From: Utricularia gibba
Lineage: Eukaryota > Streptophyta > Magnoliopsida > Lamiales > Lentibulariaceae
DNA: 64,000 nt
Assembly (NCBI GenBank): GCA_002189035.1
Contig: NEEC01000008.1
Location: 62,001 to 126,000, forward strand
Direction: 5' to 3'
The notes under the pieces are model-generated. The model was not told where the DNA came from. It did no database searches and was given only the letters and a program-made list of their open reading frames with translations. How positions within the stretch are numbered: the stretch's first letter is position 1; every line of letters starts with the position of its first letter. Below are positions 24,650 through 36,444 of this stretch, in pieces. The position numbers and the translations under genes are program-made.

Positions 24650-27283
24650 GGCCGAGCTTCGGCTAGGTCTGTGTCATAAGAGAATCAGTACAAGCCAGAA
24701 AAAGGATTAGAAATCAACGGTAGGGATTCCTCAAAGTATGATAAAATATCAGACCAAGTTATCAAAAACTGAGATGAACAGCGAATGTGGACCAGTTGTA
24801 ACACCCAGAGAAACAAATATCTTTAGGATCCCTACGGTCTCCTCCTCGGCTCACACCAAAGTGGGCTGGCTACAATTAATTGTACACACACCGGTTCGGC
24901 TCACCTCTTCATACAAACAAAATTTGTTTACTCACAGTCACAGGCTCATTAATACACAAGCATCAACAACTTCCAAGGACATCCAAAAAAACACCATGCG
25001 TCGCATCGAAGACAGACGACAATCGAAAATTCTTCCACCACGCCCGTTGGCATTCTGCTCTTCTTTCTTCTGCAAAGGCGAAAAATGAGTTTTCTACCGC
25101 GTATACATACCACGGAAGGAGGGGGTAATTTCATGAGCTGGCAACCCACCGTCATGACCAATTATTCATTCATGTTTTCCCAAATATATATCAGGTTTCC
25201 GATATCACGCGAGTCACAAGAGCGTGAGGAGCACGGACAGGGAAAACAGTAGCTGACGACGGCGAGTGGAGTGGCAGACTTTCACATCCGCGCTGAACCG
25301 TCGACAGCTGGTCCTTACTCAATAAACATTTACCCCAGTGTTGTCGAGATATCACGGTCTTGCCACTAGGTCTCTTTTTGGAAATCCAAAAATAAATAAC
25401 GCATTCTCTGTAATTAGAAAATTTTCAAGTATACAAAATCGACGCCATATAGTTGTCCACGTGGACGGTCCAACGGTGAAGATCTGAAACCCCTGGGTCG
25501 GGTCGGGCCGGCATTAAAGCGGGGGAATCGGAACGGTCCGCCGAGTCACCCGTACGTGGAGGTGTATCCGCCACAGGTGTCGAGTACAGGGCAGGGCACG
25601 TGCTGATTTATGTATTTAATATATGCCTGAACAATTCTCGATAATCATATCTGATGATGATGTGGATTGGAGTCCGGGCAACGAGGAGTAGCTTCCAAGC
25701 TACACAGTATACGTTTATATGCACGCCAGGTAATAAATAGTCTGTTACTTGACAAAGAAGATGTAGAGGAAGAGGAGGAATGATTGATTGATTGATTGAT
25801 TTATGCACCCACTCAAAAACGAATTTTTCTCTTTCTTTTATAATTACACAGTTAAAAACCTAGTATAATGGAAACAAATGTTAATATTCTTTTTTCCCTT
25901 TTTTAAAAAAACAAAAAAAAAAAAAAACAAAGGCGTCATGACATGGGTGGTGTCAGTGTGACTGTGCGTGCCGGGAGTGGGATCCACGTTGTGGTGCTTT
26001 AAGGAATTTCTGCTTATTTTTTTTCCTTGCGTTTTTTGTATTTTTCTGAACCTTCCCGCCAAAGTAGCAGGCGGCGGACGCTTTTTTTGGCGGGAGAAAT
26101 AATAGCACGCCATCTCTGAAATGGAACCCGTGTCGTTCTCTGTCCTGTCCGAAGACACCGCACCGCAAATCACCGTCGCTTGCGTGCTGTAGCCTTGAGC
26201 GTAGGTTAGACTGTGGCGGTAAAGGGCAACCATTTTCTTGTCGTAGGCCTGGGCCGATACCAAATCCCACGTTATGCAAATTGCGATGTGGGCTCCGCCG
26301 GCCGCTGCCTTCACTCATCTTACGTCAAGGAAGGATGCGCTTGCAGGGACTTTGCCTTGCCACTGCTACCGATTAGTCATTACTAAGAAATAGCGCGTAT
26401 CAGTTTACTTGCCGCAAGGCTTCTGGGCTGCATATTATTTCCCATGTGTTGAAAAACGGGGCATCTCCATTATTTGGATTTGGCTATCTTTTGTTGGTTG
26501 ATGATATCTGGAGAATCAGAAGCAATATCACAAAAACGAAAGAGAAATAATTGGGGTTTTATTGTCCTCGTATCTCATCAAATTGATAATCACTCCACCA
26601 AGAATCTAAATATTTGACGAAATCCAAAACTCCCAAACCCAATCAACAGATCATTCCACCACAAGGTTGTGTTATCATCGCAATCCAGAAGATAAAAGAC
26701 AAATGTAACGGATGCTATAAATACTATTATACAATACAGGTAAAGAATACTTGAACAAAATTATTGAATTACAAAGCTTTCTCCTCAAAATACGTCAAAG
26801 CACTTGATGTTCTTGCTTAACTCCAAACACTTGTTACAGCTTTGTAGTATGTATGAGTTGGATGACGCAAGCGGGTCTTCACATCTCAATTTCTCATTCT
26901 TATTCCTTGTCCGCCCGCTGAACTGAAGGGTTTCCTTGAGCACTAAAGCAGGAAGAGACTTGGAGTTGGTTAACGGTCAGCACCGGACGTCTCCTTCCAA
27001 TATCTGTATCTTGAGGATCAGCTAAGCCCTATGCCCTATGCCCTATGGCGAGGCGTAACGACAGGTGATTTCAGTAAAGAAAGTTACCGGAGTAGTTCAC
27101 GTCAGCATAGGGCATAAGTGACCATGTCTGGGTGTCCTCAACGGAGGAAAATGTCTGTACGCACACTTGACGCATGAAGGCCACGTTGTTTCGAGAGTTG
27201 GTGTTTATCGCATATTGCATATCTTCAATCATAAATGAATATGCTAATGCTCTTGGCAACTGATCTGTCCATCTGCCAACAAG
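24650..27283. other. Intergenic DNA, no gene recognised
   Basis: ORFs up to 156 codons occur (for example minus 25844-26314) but contain no recognisable domain and consist partly of homopolymer runs. Contains two G-box sites, a (TGAT)5 microsatellite at 25781-25800 and an A-run near 25905-25928. It is probably the ERF promoter plus spacer upstream of the USP gene. Confidence 0.5.
25455..25466. promoter_or_regulatory. Palindromic G-box
   Basis: GTCCACGTGGAC is a 12-bp perfect palindrome centred on CACGTG, the bZIP/bHLH G-box core. A second CACGTG lies at 25597-25602. Both are 1.2-1.35 kb upstream of the ERF start codon. In vivo use is not shown. Confidence 0.35.
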
Positions 27284-27284
27284 G

Positions 27285-27312
27285 GAAGAAGAAGAAGAAG
27301 AAGAAGAAGAAG
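27285..27312 (+). repeat. (GAA)n microsatellite in the USP 5' leader
   Basis: About nine GAA units ending 21 bp before the USP start codon. GAA tracts are frequent in plant 5' UTRs and are often length-polymorphic. Confidence 0.75.
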
Positions 27313-27333
27313 GAATTGGAATTGATATCACCG

Positions 27334-28085
27334 ATGAAGGTGCTGGTGCCACTGGATGAGGGTGAGGAGAGCTTCTACGCCCTGCAATGGACGGTGGATC
27401 AAATCCTCCGGTATTCCCCCTCGGGTAGGACGGAGGAGGAGGAAGACCCCGTCACGCTACTCCACGTCTACCCGCCGTTTCAACCCTTCGTCTACCCCGC
27501 CGGACCAGGCACGCACCCTACTCACACACTTCCTAACATAACTGTTCGCATCCATTTTTCCGTACAAGTTCTCTCAATCGTAGCTTTTCTTGATGTCTAC
27601 ATACGCCGTAGTGGTCTACGCTACTCCAGCGATGATTCACTCTGTGAACAACGCACAAAAGGAGAAGGCCACGACCATCCTCTCCCGAGCGCTACACATC
27701 TGCAAGAACAAAAATGTATGAGCTTCCATTTGAGAGAGATTCTGTCTTTCTGCTGTGTGCATCACATTTTTAATCATTCGATTCAGGTGAAGGCAGAGAC
27801 TCTGATTCTGGAAGGTGATCCTAAGTACAAGATATGTGAGATCGCGGAAGAACTGCAAGTGGATCTAGTCGTTCTCGGCAGCCGTGGACATGGAGCCATA
27901 AAAAGGTCTCCGCTTGATGCCCATTGTGCACATTTGTGATGTCGTAAGAGACGAACAGAGTTTGTTGAGTGACAGCAAAAAATGGTCTCAGGGCGTTTTT
28001 GGGAAGCGTCAGCAGCTACTGCGCGCACAACCTCCACTGCCCCGTCCTCATTGTGAAGCTGCCGCCGGCAACCGCTATGGGATGA
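27334..28085 (+). CDS. Universal stress protein A-like protein (four exons)
   Basis: Exons 27334-27508, 27612-27715, 27787-27905 and 27992-28085 join to 492 nt, encoding 163 residues, the usual plant USP length. USPs are small cytosolic Rossmann-like ATP-binding proteins induced by stress. The N-terminus MKVLVPLDEGEESFYALQW is the first beta strand and helix. In exon 2, YATPAMIHSV leads into the second helix. Exons 3-4 carry the ATP-binding signature G124-x2-G127-x9-G137-S138, then SSYCAHNLHCPVLIVK, the final strand. Introns 2 and 3 are GT-AG. Intron 1 fits only with a GC donor (CAG/GCACGC) and a TAG acceptor; this gives PAGP-VVYATP without loss of frame. The start is chosen because it begins directly at the first strand. 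Confidence 0.9.
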
Positions 28086-28770
28086 ATCTGAATAAGAGGA
28101 TCGAAGTGTAGATGTCTGGAACTCCAACTACTAATGACTCATGAATAAAAGTTCATCCATAAACGCAATAAAACGCTCTTATCAATCACACCTTAGTCCA
28201 GTTCGAGATCCCAGTTCGTACCACGATTTTGAGAGGAAGGGTAATGATCAATTTGGATCCGAGACCATCATTTCACTCCACCAACTTCGCATCCGAGGAA
28301 AAAACTTCATTCTTCTAGTGTATTAATATTGTTTTTGTCGTCGTCTTCGTCGGTCGATCATAGTAGTCACGGGTGTGCTCACCAGGGTCTGTGGGCTGTG
28401 TGGTGGAGGTTTCTCCAGCGGTTTCACCTCAGGGGCATTGCCTCCAGTCAAAGAATGAACAAATGTAGCATTCAATGCCAAGCTTTACTGGGCAATCGAA
28501 TGAAGAGGGCATCAACGAGGCTCAACACGGTGCAAGATACTTGGAAGAAGAACCAACAAGCGTTAAAGCGGTGCAAGATCTTTCCAGCCCTTTGAGTCCC
28601 GACCCATTTTAGAAATAAATCTTGATAGAATAAGCTTGTAAGTAGATAGGGACGTCAAAAATGGTGTGGGATTCTTGGCTATAGAAAAAACGATACCGAA
28701 TTTTGCTTATAAAATGGGTGGGTGAGGAGCCAAACGTACCTTCAAGGTTTCTAGAGGTAGCAGGAAAAAG
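28086..28770. other. Spacer between the USP and NPF genes
   Basis: No coding region recognised. Should include the USP 3' UTR and the NPF promoter and 5' UTR. Confidence 0.5.
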
Positions 28771-30986
28771 ATGGAAATGGTGAAGAGAAAACAAGGGGGC
28801 ATGATTACCATGCCCTTCATCTTTGGTAAGCTTCTTCTTCTTCTTCATCCGGTTTTGGTCTTCATCGACAGATCTCCGGTAACGCAGAGTTTCTTGTGCC
28901 CTTTGCAGCTAATGAGGCCTGTGAGAAACTGGCTGTTGTGGGTTTCAGCACGAACATGATCAGTTACTTGACAGCTCAGCTACACATGCCCTTAACGGAG
29001 GCCGCCAATACTCTGACTAACTTCGGAGGTACGGCGGCCTTGACGCCGCTGCTCGGTGCTTTTATCTCCGACGCCTTCGCCGGGCGGTTTTGGACCATAA
29101 CAATTGCATCTATCGTGTACCAAATTGTTAAGTTTCTGCCTTCGCTCCTTGGTAAATAAGCTTCTTCTTGTTTTTATCCACTAGCAAGTAACAGAGTGTT
29201 GGTTTAGCAGGGGATGATCAGCTTGACGCTATCCGCAGTTTTACCAAAGTTAAGGCCACCTCCATGTGGAAACGATGATATGTGTAAGGAAGCGAATTCA
29301 GGTCAGCTTGCGATCCTGTATATTTCCCTGCTCTTGACGGCATTAGGCTCCGGCGGTATCCGTCCATGCGTGGTGGCGTTCGGGGCCGACCAGTTCGATG
29401 AAAATGATCCCAAACAGAAGACCACAACATGGAAGTTCTTCAACTGGTACTATTTCTGCATGGGGGCTTCCATCCTGCTGGCGAACACGGTGGTTGTGTA
29501 CATTCAGGATAACGTTGGATGGGGTCTGGGGCTCGGAATCCCGGCAATCGCGATGGCGCTATCCATCATCGCCTTTGTATTCGGATACCCCTTGTACCGG
29601 AAGCTCGATCCAGCCGGCAGTCCATTCACGCGACTGATTCAGGTGGCGGTGGCGGCATTCAAGAAACGGAGGATGGTTGTCACTGATCATCGAAGCCTGT
29701 ACCAAAATGAGCATCTTGATGCAGCCATTTCTCTGGGTGGAAAACTGGTGCATACCGATAGCTTGAGGTAAGTTTTCTTTGCGAGTTTCCATTGAATTGG
29801 TGACTGAAATGTGCTGGTTCAATAATTGAAGTGTCCCAGCAGCGTGAGGGAATTGTCGAGGCATCTGCATTTTCTTGCTAGAAAACAAGAGATGATGTCC
29901 TGGCTGCTTCCTCTTGTCTCTTTCAAGCAATCCCCTTATATGACAATCACCAAACCTTAACCCGTGCATCCTGTCTGAAGTCTGGCTCTTAGATTTTATT
30001 TATTTATTTTAATAGGGTTTCTTCTTTTCATTAGATTGGATTTACGTGCTTTTGTTTTGCACAGTTTTCTGGACAAGGCGGCCATTGTTACGGAAGACGA
30101 AGATCCTAAGGCTCCGAATCTATGGAAACTCAGCACCGTTCACCGCGTCGAAGAACTGAAAACACTGATAAGAATGGGACCAATTTGGGCTGCCGGGATC
30201 CTCATCATCACCGCCTCCGCTCAGCAAGGCACCTTCTCCTTACAACAGGCCAGATCCATGAACAGACATCTCTCCAAAAACTTCCAATTCCCCCCTGCAT
30301 CCATGAGCGTATTTACCCAGACGTCAATGCTATCTACCATCATCTTCTACGACCGCGTTTTCGTCCCGATTGTGCGGCGCTTCACCGGCAAAGAACGCGG
30401 GATCTCGTTCTTGACGAGAATGGGAATCGGATTCGTGATATCTCTAATGGCTACTCTGGTTGCCGGGTTCGTCGAGATTAAGCGTAAGCAGGCTGCGATT
30501 TCACATGGGCTGATCGATGAACCTCACACCACGATCCCCATTTCGGTGTTTTGGCTAGTGCCGCAGTACTGCTTGCACGGGATCGCGGAGGCGTTTATGG
30601 CGATCGGGCATCTGGAGTTCTTCTACGATCAGGCGCCGGAGAGTATGAGAAGCACCGCGCCGGCGCTTTTCTGGATGTCGATTTCGGCGGGAAGTTACAC
30701 GAGTACGCTGCTGGTGAGTTTGGTGCATAAGTACAGCGGCGGGCCCGGCGGCAGAGGCAACTGGTTGCCGGATGGGAATTTGAATAGGGGGAAGTTGGAG
30801 TATCTATATTGGCTAATTACTTTGTTGCAGTTGGGTAATCTCGTGTATTATCTCTTTTGCGCCAAGTTGTACACTTTCAAGCCCGTTCAGGTGCACCAGT
30901 CGGAAGCGGAAGTGGAGCAAGATGGCGAACAAGTAGTTGTTGGAGAACGAGGAGGCCGCCCCCGCCCCCGTGGCCCTGTAGTGTAG
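28771..30986 (+). CDS. NPF3.1: NRT1/PTR-family transporter, NPF3.1-like (four exons)
   Basis: Exons 28771-28825, 28909-29126, 29211-29767 and 30065-30986 join to 1752 nt, 583 residues, with GT-AG borders and matching phases throughout. The product is a 12-helix major-facilitator transporter of the NPF family, which moves nitrate/nitrite, peptides or hormones with protons. The proton-coupling motif ExxEK is residues 21-25 (EACEK). Other family blocks are GALGSGGIRPC-type (LGSGGIRPCVVAFGADQFDE), FNWYYFCMGA, FYDQAPESMRS and NWLPDxNLNRG. Overall similarity as I recall it is closest to Arabidopsis NPF3.1, a chloroplast nitrite and gibberellin transporter, but substrate cannot be read from sequence. 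The N-terminus is short (18 residues before exon 2); a longer one could start upstream, but no ATG there fits better. The C-terminus is rich in Gly, Arg and Pro. Confidence 0.93.
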
Positions 30987-31621
30987 TGTAGCCCCCCAAG
31001 CCACACCCTCGCCTCGCTTTGGCTATGAAATATGGTTCTCTCTTGTCACTCACTATGCTTGAAATCCTCTAACATGAATAACAAATGCATTAAAGCAGTG
31101 AATTTCTGGGACGAAATCTGTAATTTTTGTGAATTCCATTCCATTCCACCACCAGCTATTATATGCTATTAAATGGTTGTCAGAAGCGGTTCGGCTCGGC
31201 TCTCCTCCGATGGACGCATGTGCCTGCCATCTTGTTTGTCCTGTCCCCGTGACCTGGACCGCTGAGCTGAGCTGAACTTGTCTCTCTCTCTCAACTACGT
31301 GGAATCAGCTCCCTCTACACATACGGATTAACGAAGATTATCTGATAAACGAAGCAGCTTTACAGTGCAGTGCATTACAGTTGGTTCTCCCATGAGAAAT
31401 ATGGATGTGGGGTGGGGTGCGCAGCCAAGTCAATGACTGTGACAAGTGTCAATCGAAACCGGGCTCCATTCCCACATGGAACTTTTATTGTGGCTTACGG
31501 TACTGGTATGCGCCTCATACATCATCAAAACAAAAAAAAAAAAAAAAAGCATTTTTTGTTTTTTGTTTTCCTTTGCCTGTCTCGCAAAGAGGAAGAAGAA
31601 GAAGAAGAAAAAAGAGGCCAA
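30987..31621. other. Spacer between the NPF and HMA genes
   Basis: NPF 3' region then the HMA promoter. Contains an A-run (about 31531-31548) and a GAA-rich run (about 31590-31618) immediately upstream of the HMA start. No other gene seen. Confidence 0.5.
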
Positions 31622-32130
31622 ATGGTGAAGAGTGCAGAGAGAGGGAAGCACACACTTGCTGCTCTGGAGTCATTATCGCTGCCGGTGGTGAGAAGCCCAC
31701 CCCCTTCTGAAAATGCGTGCAGTGACTGGGTGTGGTGATTTTGGTTTTGGAATGCTTTTCCTAGGTACATCAAGTGGTGGTGTCGGCTGATTTAGGGTGC
31801 AGGAGTTGCAGGGAGAGAGTGGCTCGGATCATCCACAGAATGGGGGGTAAGGTTTCAGAGTTCAGTGGCGGTGGCGGTGGCGGATCCAGCTGCGTCTGCC
31901 ACCGTGGTGAAATTTCTTCATTCCCATGCCACCATGATAAAACTCTAAACTTACATGTAGGCGATACCCGGTCACTGGAGATCAGCGTCCTGGACAAGAC
32001 AGTAACATTCACTTGCACCGTGGATGCCATTGCCATTCCTCGACAAGCACCAAGCAGCAGCAATGTGGGCTCAAGGTGTTTCTGGAGGTGCGCCTCCTGG
32101 TTGCCTTCTTGTGCTGGAGGAGATGTGTAG
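31622..32130 (+). CDS. Small heavy-metal-associated (HMA) domain protein (three exons)
   Basis: Proposed exons 31622-31684, 31765-31846 and 31961-32130 join to 315 nt, 104 residues, with GT-AG borders and consistent phases (0 then 1). A short leader (LESLSLP, residues 15-21) precedes VHQVVVSADLGCRSC. The metal-binding CxxC is C33-C36. After the second junction SLEISVLDKTVTFTC matches the last HMA strands. The fold is ferredoxin-like, binds copper- or zinc-type ions through the CxxC, and occurs in HIPP-type and related plant metallochaperones. There is no C-terminal isoprenylation CaaX box, so it is not a typical HIPP. Intron 2 (114 bp) is a multiple of three with no in-frame stop, so its retention would only add a glycine-rich loop. 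The C-terminal 40 residues match nothing I recognise. Gene structure is inferred. Confidence 0.72.
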
Positions 32131-32798
32131 ATACCCAAATATAAATGTAAGAAGCCCAATGACGAGGCCCATTTTGGTGATTAATCACGGGCCAGCCCAG
32201 GTCACCTCCGGCTCGAGATTCTGATTGGGCTCGAAAGGGCCTGGGCCATTTCGATTGTTTCCCAAAATAGCATTGAAGAAAAACAAATATTGATCAACAT
32301 CTAATCGAATCCGCGTTAACTCAAAACTCCGCGAACATTTCTCCCCAGCCAACTTGAGGAATCACCGGCGATCCTTGCCTTTGGTGAATTACTCTCTGCT
32401 CCTATCTGAGTTGCAAATTTTTTTTCTGTGGTAATCCTAGGCATCTGCCTGATTTTTCTGGTGTTGCTGGTGAGCAGATCTGGAGTTGTTTTTGTTGCTT
32501 TTGATTCACAGTCATTTCTTATGGATTGTTGCGAACGAGAACTTCATCTTCCTCGCCATGTTATTCTTTATTGTTTTCTTTTTATCATCCTCGGTAGGCC
32601 TATTTGTTACGGAACCCGACGATTGATTTATGTAGCCTAAATGGACTGATAATTTTTTTCTGGAATGAGATGATCCCGTCGTTAGATTTTTTTTGAAGTT
32701 TAATCGGTAATGCGCTGATAAATGCACTCTTTTTCTTTTTTCTTTTTTTTTGTCTTCCAAGTGATTTACTGGGAACGTACAAACGATTCTGAGCCACG
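32131..32798 (+). promoter_or_regulatory. Promoter and 5' UTR region of the PP2A A-subunit gene
   Basis: No coding region recognised. Pyrimidine-rich runs and a possible 5' UTR intron (GT after 32429, AG just before TGATTTACTGGG at 32761) would fit the known 5' UTR introns of this gene family. The exact transcription start is not visible. Confidence 0.4.
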
Positions 32799-35700
32799 AT
32801 GGCCATGCTGGATGAGCCGTTATACCCAATTGCTGTGTTGATTGATGAGTTAAAGAATGATGACATCCAACTACGGTTGAATTCTATCCGGAGACTATCC
32901 ACCATTGCTCGGGCTTTGGGTGAGGAAAGGACTAGGAAGGAGTTGATCCCGTTCTTGAGTGAAAACAACGACGATGATGATGAGGTGTTGCTCGCTATGG
33001 CTGAAGAACTGGGGGTCTTTATTCCATATATTGGTGGAGTTGAGCATGCTCATGTGTTGCTTCCTCCGCTTGAAACACTTTGTACAGTGGAGGAGACATG
33101 TGTGAGAGATAAAGCGGTTGAGTCCTTGTGTCGGATTGGGTCTCAAATGAGAGAAAGTGATTTAGTTGACACATTTATCCCTCTGGTCAAGGTGCGATAT
33201 GGTTTTCTCTTTTAATCATACTCTGTTGTAAACCCTTTTTGATTCAAGTTTCATAATTAATATGTGCTTTTTGATGTGTTACATCTTTTTAGTTGCAAAT
33301 ATGCGATTTTCTTAGTTTCTTTTGGATTCTGTTTCTGTGAGTGTTATACCTGCTAGATCTCCCTATCCTTAACCGCATGTAGCATCTTATCACTCACAAG
33401 TGATTGCAGCTGCTCTGACTTTCATATTTTCACGTTTGTTTATATATTGGAGTTGATTTTTCTGTTAACTACAGAGGCTGGCAGCAGGTGAGTGGTTTAC
33501 TGCACGTGTCTCTGCCTGTGGGTTATTTCATATTGCTTATCCCAGTGCAACAGACATGCTGAGGACTGAAATGAGATCAATATATAGTCAGTTGTGTCAA
33601 GATGATATGCCCATGGTGAGAAGGGCTGCTGCAACAAATTTGGGGAAATTTGCTGCCACTGTTGAACCTCCCCATCTGAAGACTGACATAATGTCTATGT
33701 TTGAAGACCTAACCCAGGATGGTACGTTAAAAAGTTTCGTGATATGATTTCTCATGTGAAGGAAAATTGTCATATGCAAATAATAGCCTTTCAGTAAATA
33801 CCCAGAAGATAATTGGTGGTTTTGGCCACAAAAAGTAATCTAATGAATGCTTATTTCCAGATCAAGATTCTGTTCGATTATTGGCTGTTGAGGGTTGTGC
33901 TGCTCTCGGGAAGCTGTTGGAGCCTCAAGATTGTGTTGCTCATATTCTGCCTGTGATTGTCAACTTTTCACAGGTACTGGTCTAAAATATCTTCTTTTTC
34001 TTTTAAAGATCGCTGACTATTCTTTGAGAGCACTTGTCTTTTCTACTCCAGCTGGATGCAGTTATTCATTTTAATTCACCTGTTAATTAATCACCAGGAT
34101 AAGTCGTGGAGGGTCCGCTATATGGTTGCTAATCAATTGTATGAACTCTGTGAGGCAGTGGGACCTGAACCTACCAGGTATTTGCTGGTTTATCATCCTA
34201 ATTTTCGCATGACATTCTCCTTCATCAGAAGTTTGTTGGAGTAATTTCTGAGGCTCTCTTCAATCACGTATTCAAGGATGGATTTGGTTCCTGCTTACGT
34301 TCGGTTGCTTCGAGATAATGAAGCAGAAGTTCGTATTGCAGCAGCTGGAAAAGTCACAAAATTTTGCCGCATTCTTAGTCCAGAGCTTGCTGTTCAGCAT
34401 ATTCTTCCTTGTGTAAAGGTAGCGTGGAGTTTCTTTGAATTTTATGGTTGGGTTTGCCTGACATTTAACTTGGGTTGTTTGCTTTCAGGAATTATCATCC
34501 GACTCTTCACAACATGTAAGGTCTGCATTGGCATCTGTTATAATGGGAATGGCTCCAGTACTAGGCAAGGTGAAAACACTTCTATCTGTTTTATTTTTTG
34601 GCCAGGATTTTGCTTCATAGAAGCCTATTTCTCACGAGAGAATGCCTCTTATTCCAAGTGTCCATTAAATAGACAGTATTTCTGTCATGTAGCTTATTTT
34701 CTTGTTCATGGACTTCCTAAGTGATGATACTTTGAGTGATAGTGCTTTACTGGGCTTATTATCTTCCTTCATCATAAGTGTTGCGTTTATGATTTGAGCA
34801 GGATGCAACATTTGATCAGCTCTTGCCGATATTTCTCTCCCTCTTGAAAGATGAATTTCCTGATGTTCGCCTCAATATCATCAGCAAGCTCGATCAAGTC
34901 AATCAGGTTTGTGATATACACACCATTTGTCAACTTCCAGTTGGCGAGTTTCCATTAGTTCACCCACCACATGTCATTCCTATTGCAGGTTATTGGCATT
35001 GATCTATTGTCTCAGTCGTTATTACCAGCGATTGTTGAGCTTGCAGAGGATAGGCACTGGAGGGTTCGCCTAGCTATTATAGAATATATACCTCTCTTGG
35101 CAAGTCAGTTGGGTGTGGGCTTTTTTGACGAAAAGCTTGGTGCCCTTTGCATGCAGTGGTTGCAAGACAAGGTTGTTTAACAATGAAGTTATTAACTGTA
35201 ACAAATAATTTTTTCATAATATGTTTGGGGAAAGAACTCTAAAATCTCAATTTTTGGCAGGTTTACTCCATTCGTGATGCTGCTGCAAATAATTTGAAAC
35301 GCCTTGCGGAGGAATTTGGTCCAGAATGGGCAATGCAGCACATAGTCCCTCAGGTACGGGAATTCAGTCCATATGCGTCAACCTATTAGTCCACATCCGT
35401 CAACCTCTACCTTTCTTGACTTCCATATTTGACACTTTCAGGTTCTAGACATGATAAACAATCCTCATTATTTGTACCGGATGACTGTTCTCCAAGCAAT
35501 TTCGTTGCTCTCTCCCGTTATGGGAGCAGAGATAACTTGCTCCAAATTATTGCCAGTGATTGTCAAGTCTTCTAAGGACAAGTAGTTCTTCCCCCCACCT
35601 CCCCAGTTTTCATCCGCACACATTGTTCCTGCTAACATCTCCCACTGCTTGCTGTTTCACTACAGGGTGCCCAACATCAAGTTTAATGTAGCTAAAGTAC

Positions 35701-35947
35701 TGCAGTCCATGATACCCATTGTTGACCCATCTGTGAGTAAACCCATCCATCCAGACATCATATACGCACATCCAGGTGGATGTGGATGTGTATGTGTATG
35801 TGTTTCAGAAACTCCGATTTCGTGTAGGTTGTGGAAGGAACACTGCGCCCCACCCTGTTGGAGCTCTCTGAGGACCCCGATGTAGATGTTCGTTTCTTCG
35901 CCAATCAAGCACTTCAATCCACAGACACTGTGATGATGTCGAGCTAG
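32799..35947 (+). CDS. PP2AA: Protein phosphatase 2A 65-kDa scaffold (A) subunit, RCN1/PP2AA-like (12 exons)
   Basis: Exons: 32799-33191, 33475-33721, 33861-33973, 34098-34177, 34277-34418, 34489-34569, 34802-34906, 34989-35171, 35261-35353, 35442-35581, 35666-35732 and 35828-35947. They total 1764 nt, 587 residues, the known length of plant PP2AA proteins, and every border is GT-AG with matching phase. The protein is an all-helical array of 15 HEAT repeats that holds the catalytic C and regulatory B subunits of PP2A in the cytosol and nucleus. It acts in auxin transport, ethylene and ABA responses. Recognisable segments include [52 protein letters not shown] and the C-terminus [15 protein letters not shown]. 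No lesion seen; very likely functional. Confidence 0.98.
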
Positions 35948-36444
35948 GTGAGATTACCTCTTGTTCATTCATCGGCCGGGATTTCTTCACCCGTTTTCAG
36001 GTCTTTTTTTTTTTTTTTCCGTGTTGCTTGCATGGCGTGGACTTGGTTGGCCTTGCAGCTGTGAATTCAGTAGATGGTAGCTTCTGAAACGAAACCGAAC
36101 TTGTAGCTGTGATTAATGAATGATTCGAGAAGATCGTTGTACGCTTCAGCTGTAGTCGATGGCGTTGGCGTCTTGTGTGAGTGTTGGCCATTATTTCCAA
36201 CTTTATTGGAAGGCGTTCTCTGGGCTGGAGATCTACCCAAATGGGAGCTTCATCCGGAGTCCGTTGGCACTTGGCAGCGACGAGTGCAAATGGGCTTCCC
36301 CTGTTAGTAACTATTGGGCTGCCTGAGCCTTTGCTACATATTTTTAACAGAAAAAGAATTTTTTTTAAAAAAAACGGACTTCGAGCGTTTTCTTTTTTTC
36401 CTTTTTGACAGTGTTGACTGGGGTACTCTTTACGTTTCAAGTCA
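35948..36444. other. Spacer between the PP2AA and PPR genes
   Basis: PP2AA 3' UTR and PPR promoter. Contains a T-run near 36004-36019. No coding region recognised; ORFs here lie antisense and show no domain. Confidence 0.5.

Noticed and set aside
25844-26318. Overlapping minus-strand ORFs of 156 and 121 codons
   Set aside because: No recognisable domain; one ends in a homopolymer-encoded phenylalanine/lysine run; no promoter or splice context.
28141-28595. Plus-strand ORFs after the USP gene (61 and 88 codons)
   Set aside because: No motif; region is better explained as USP 3' UTR and NPF promoter.
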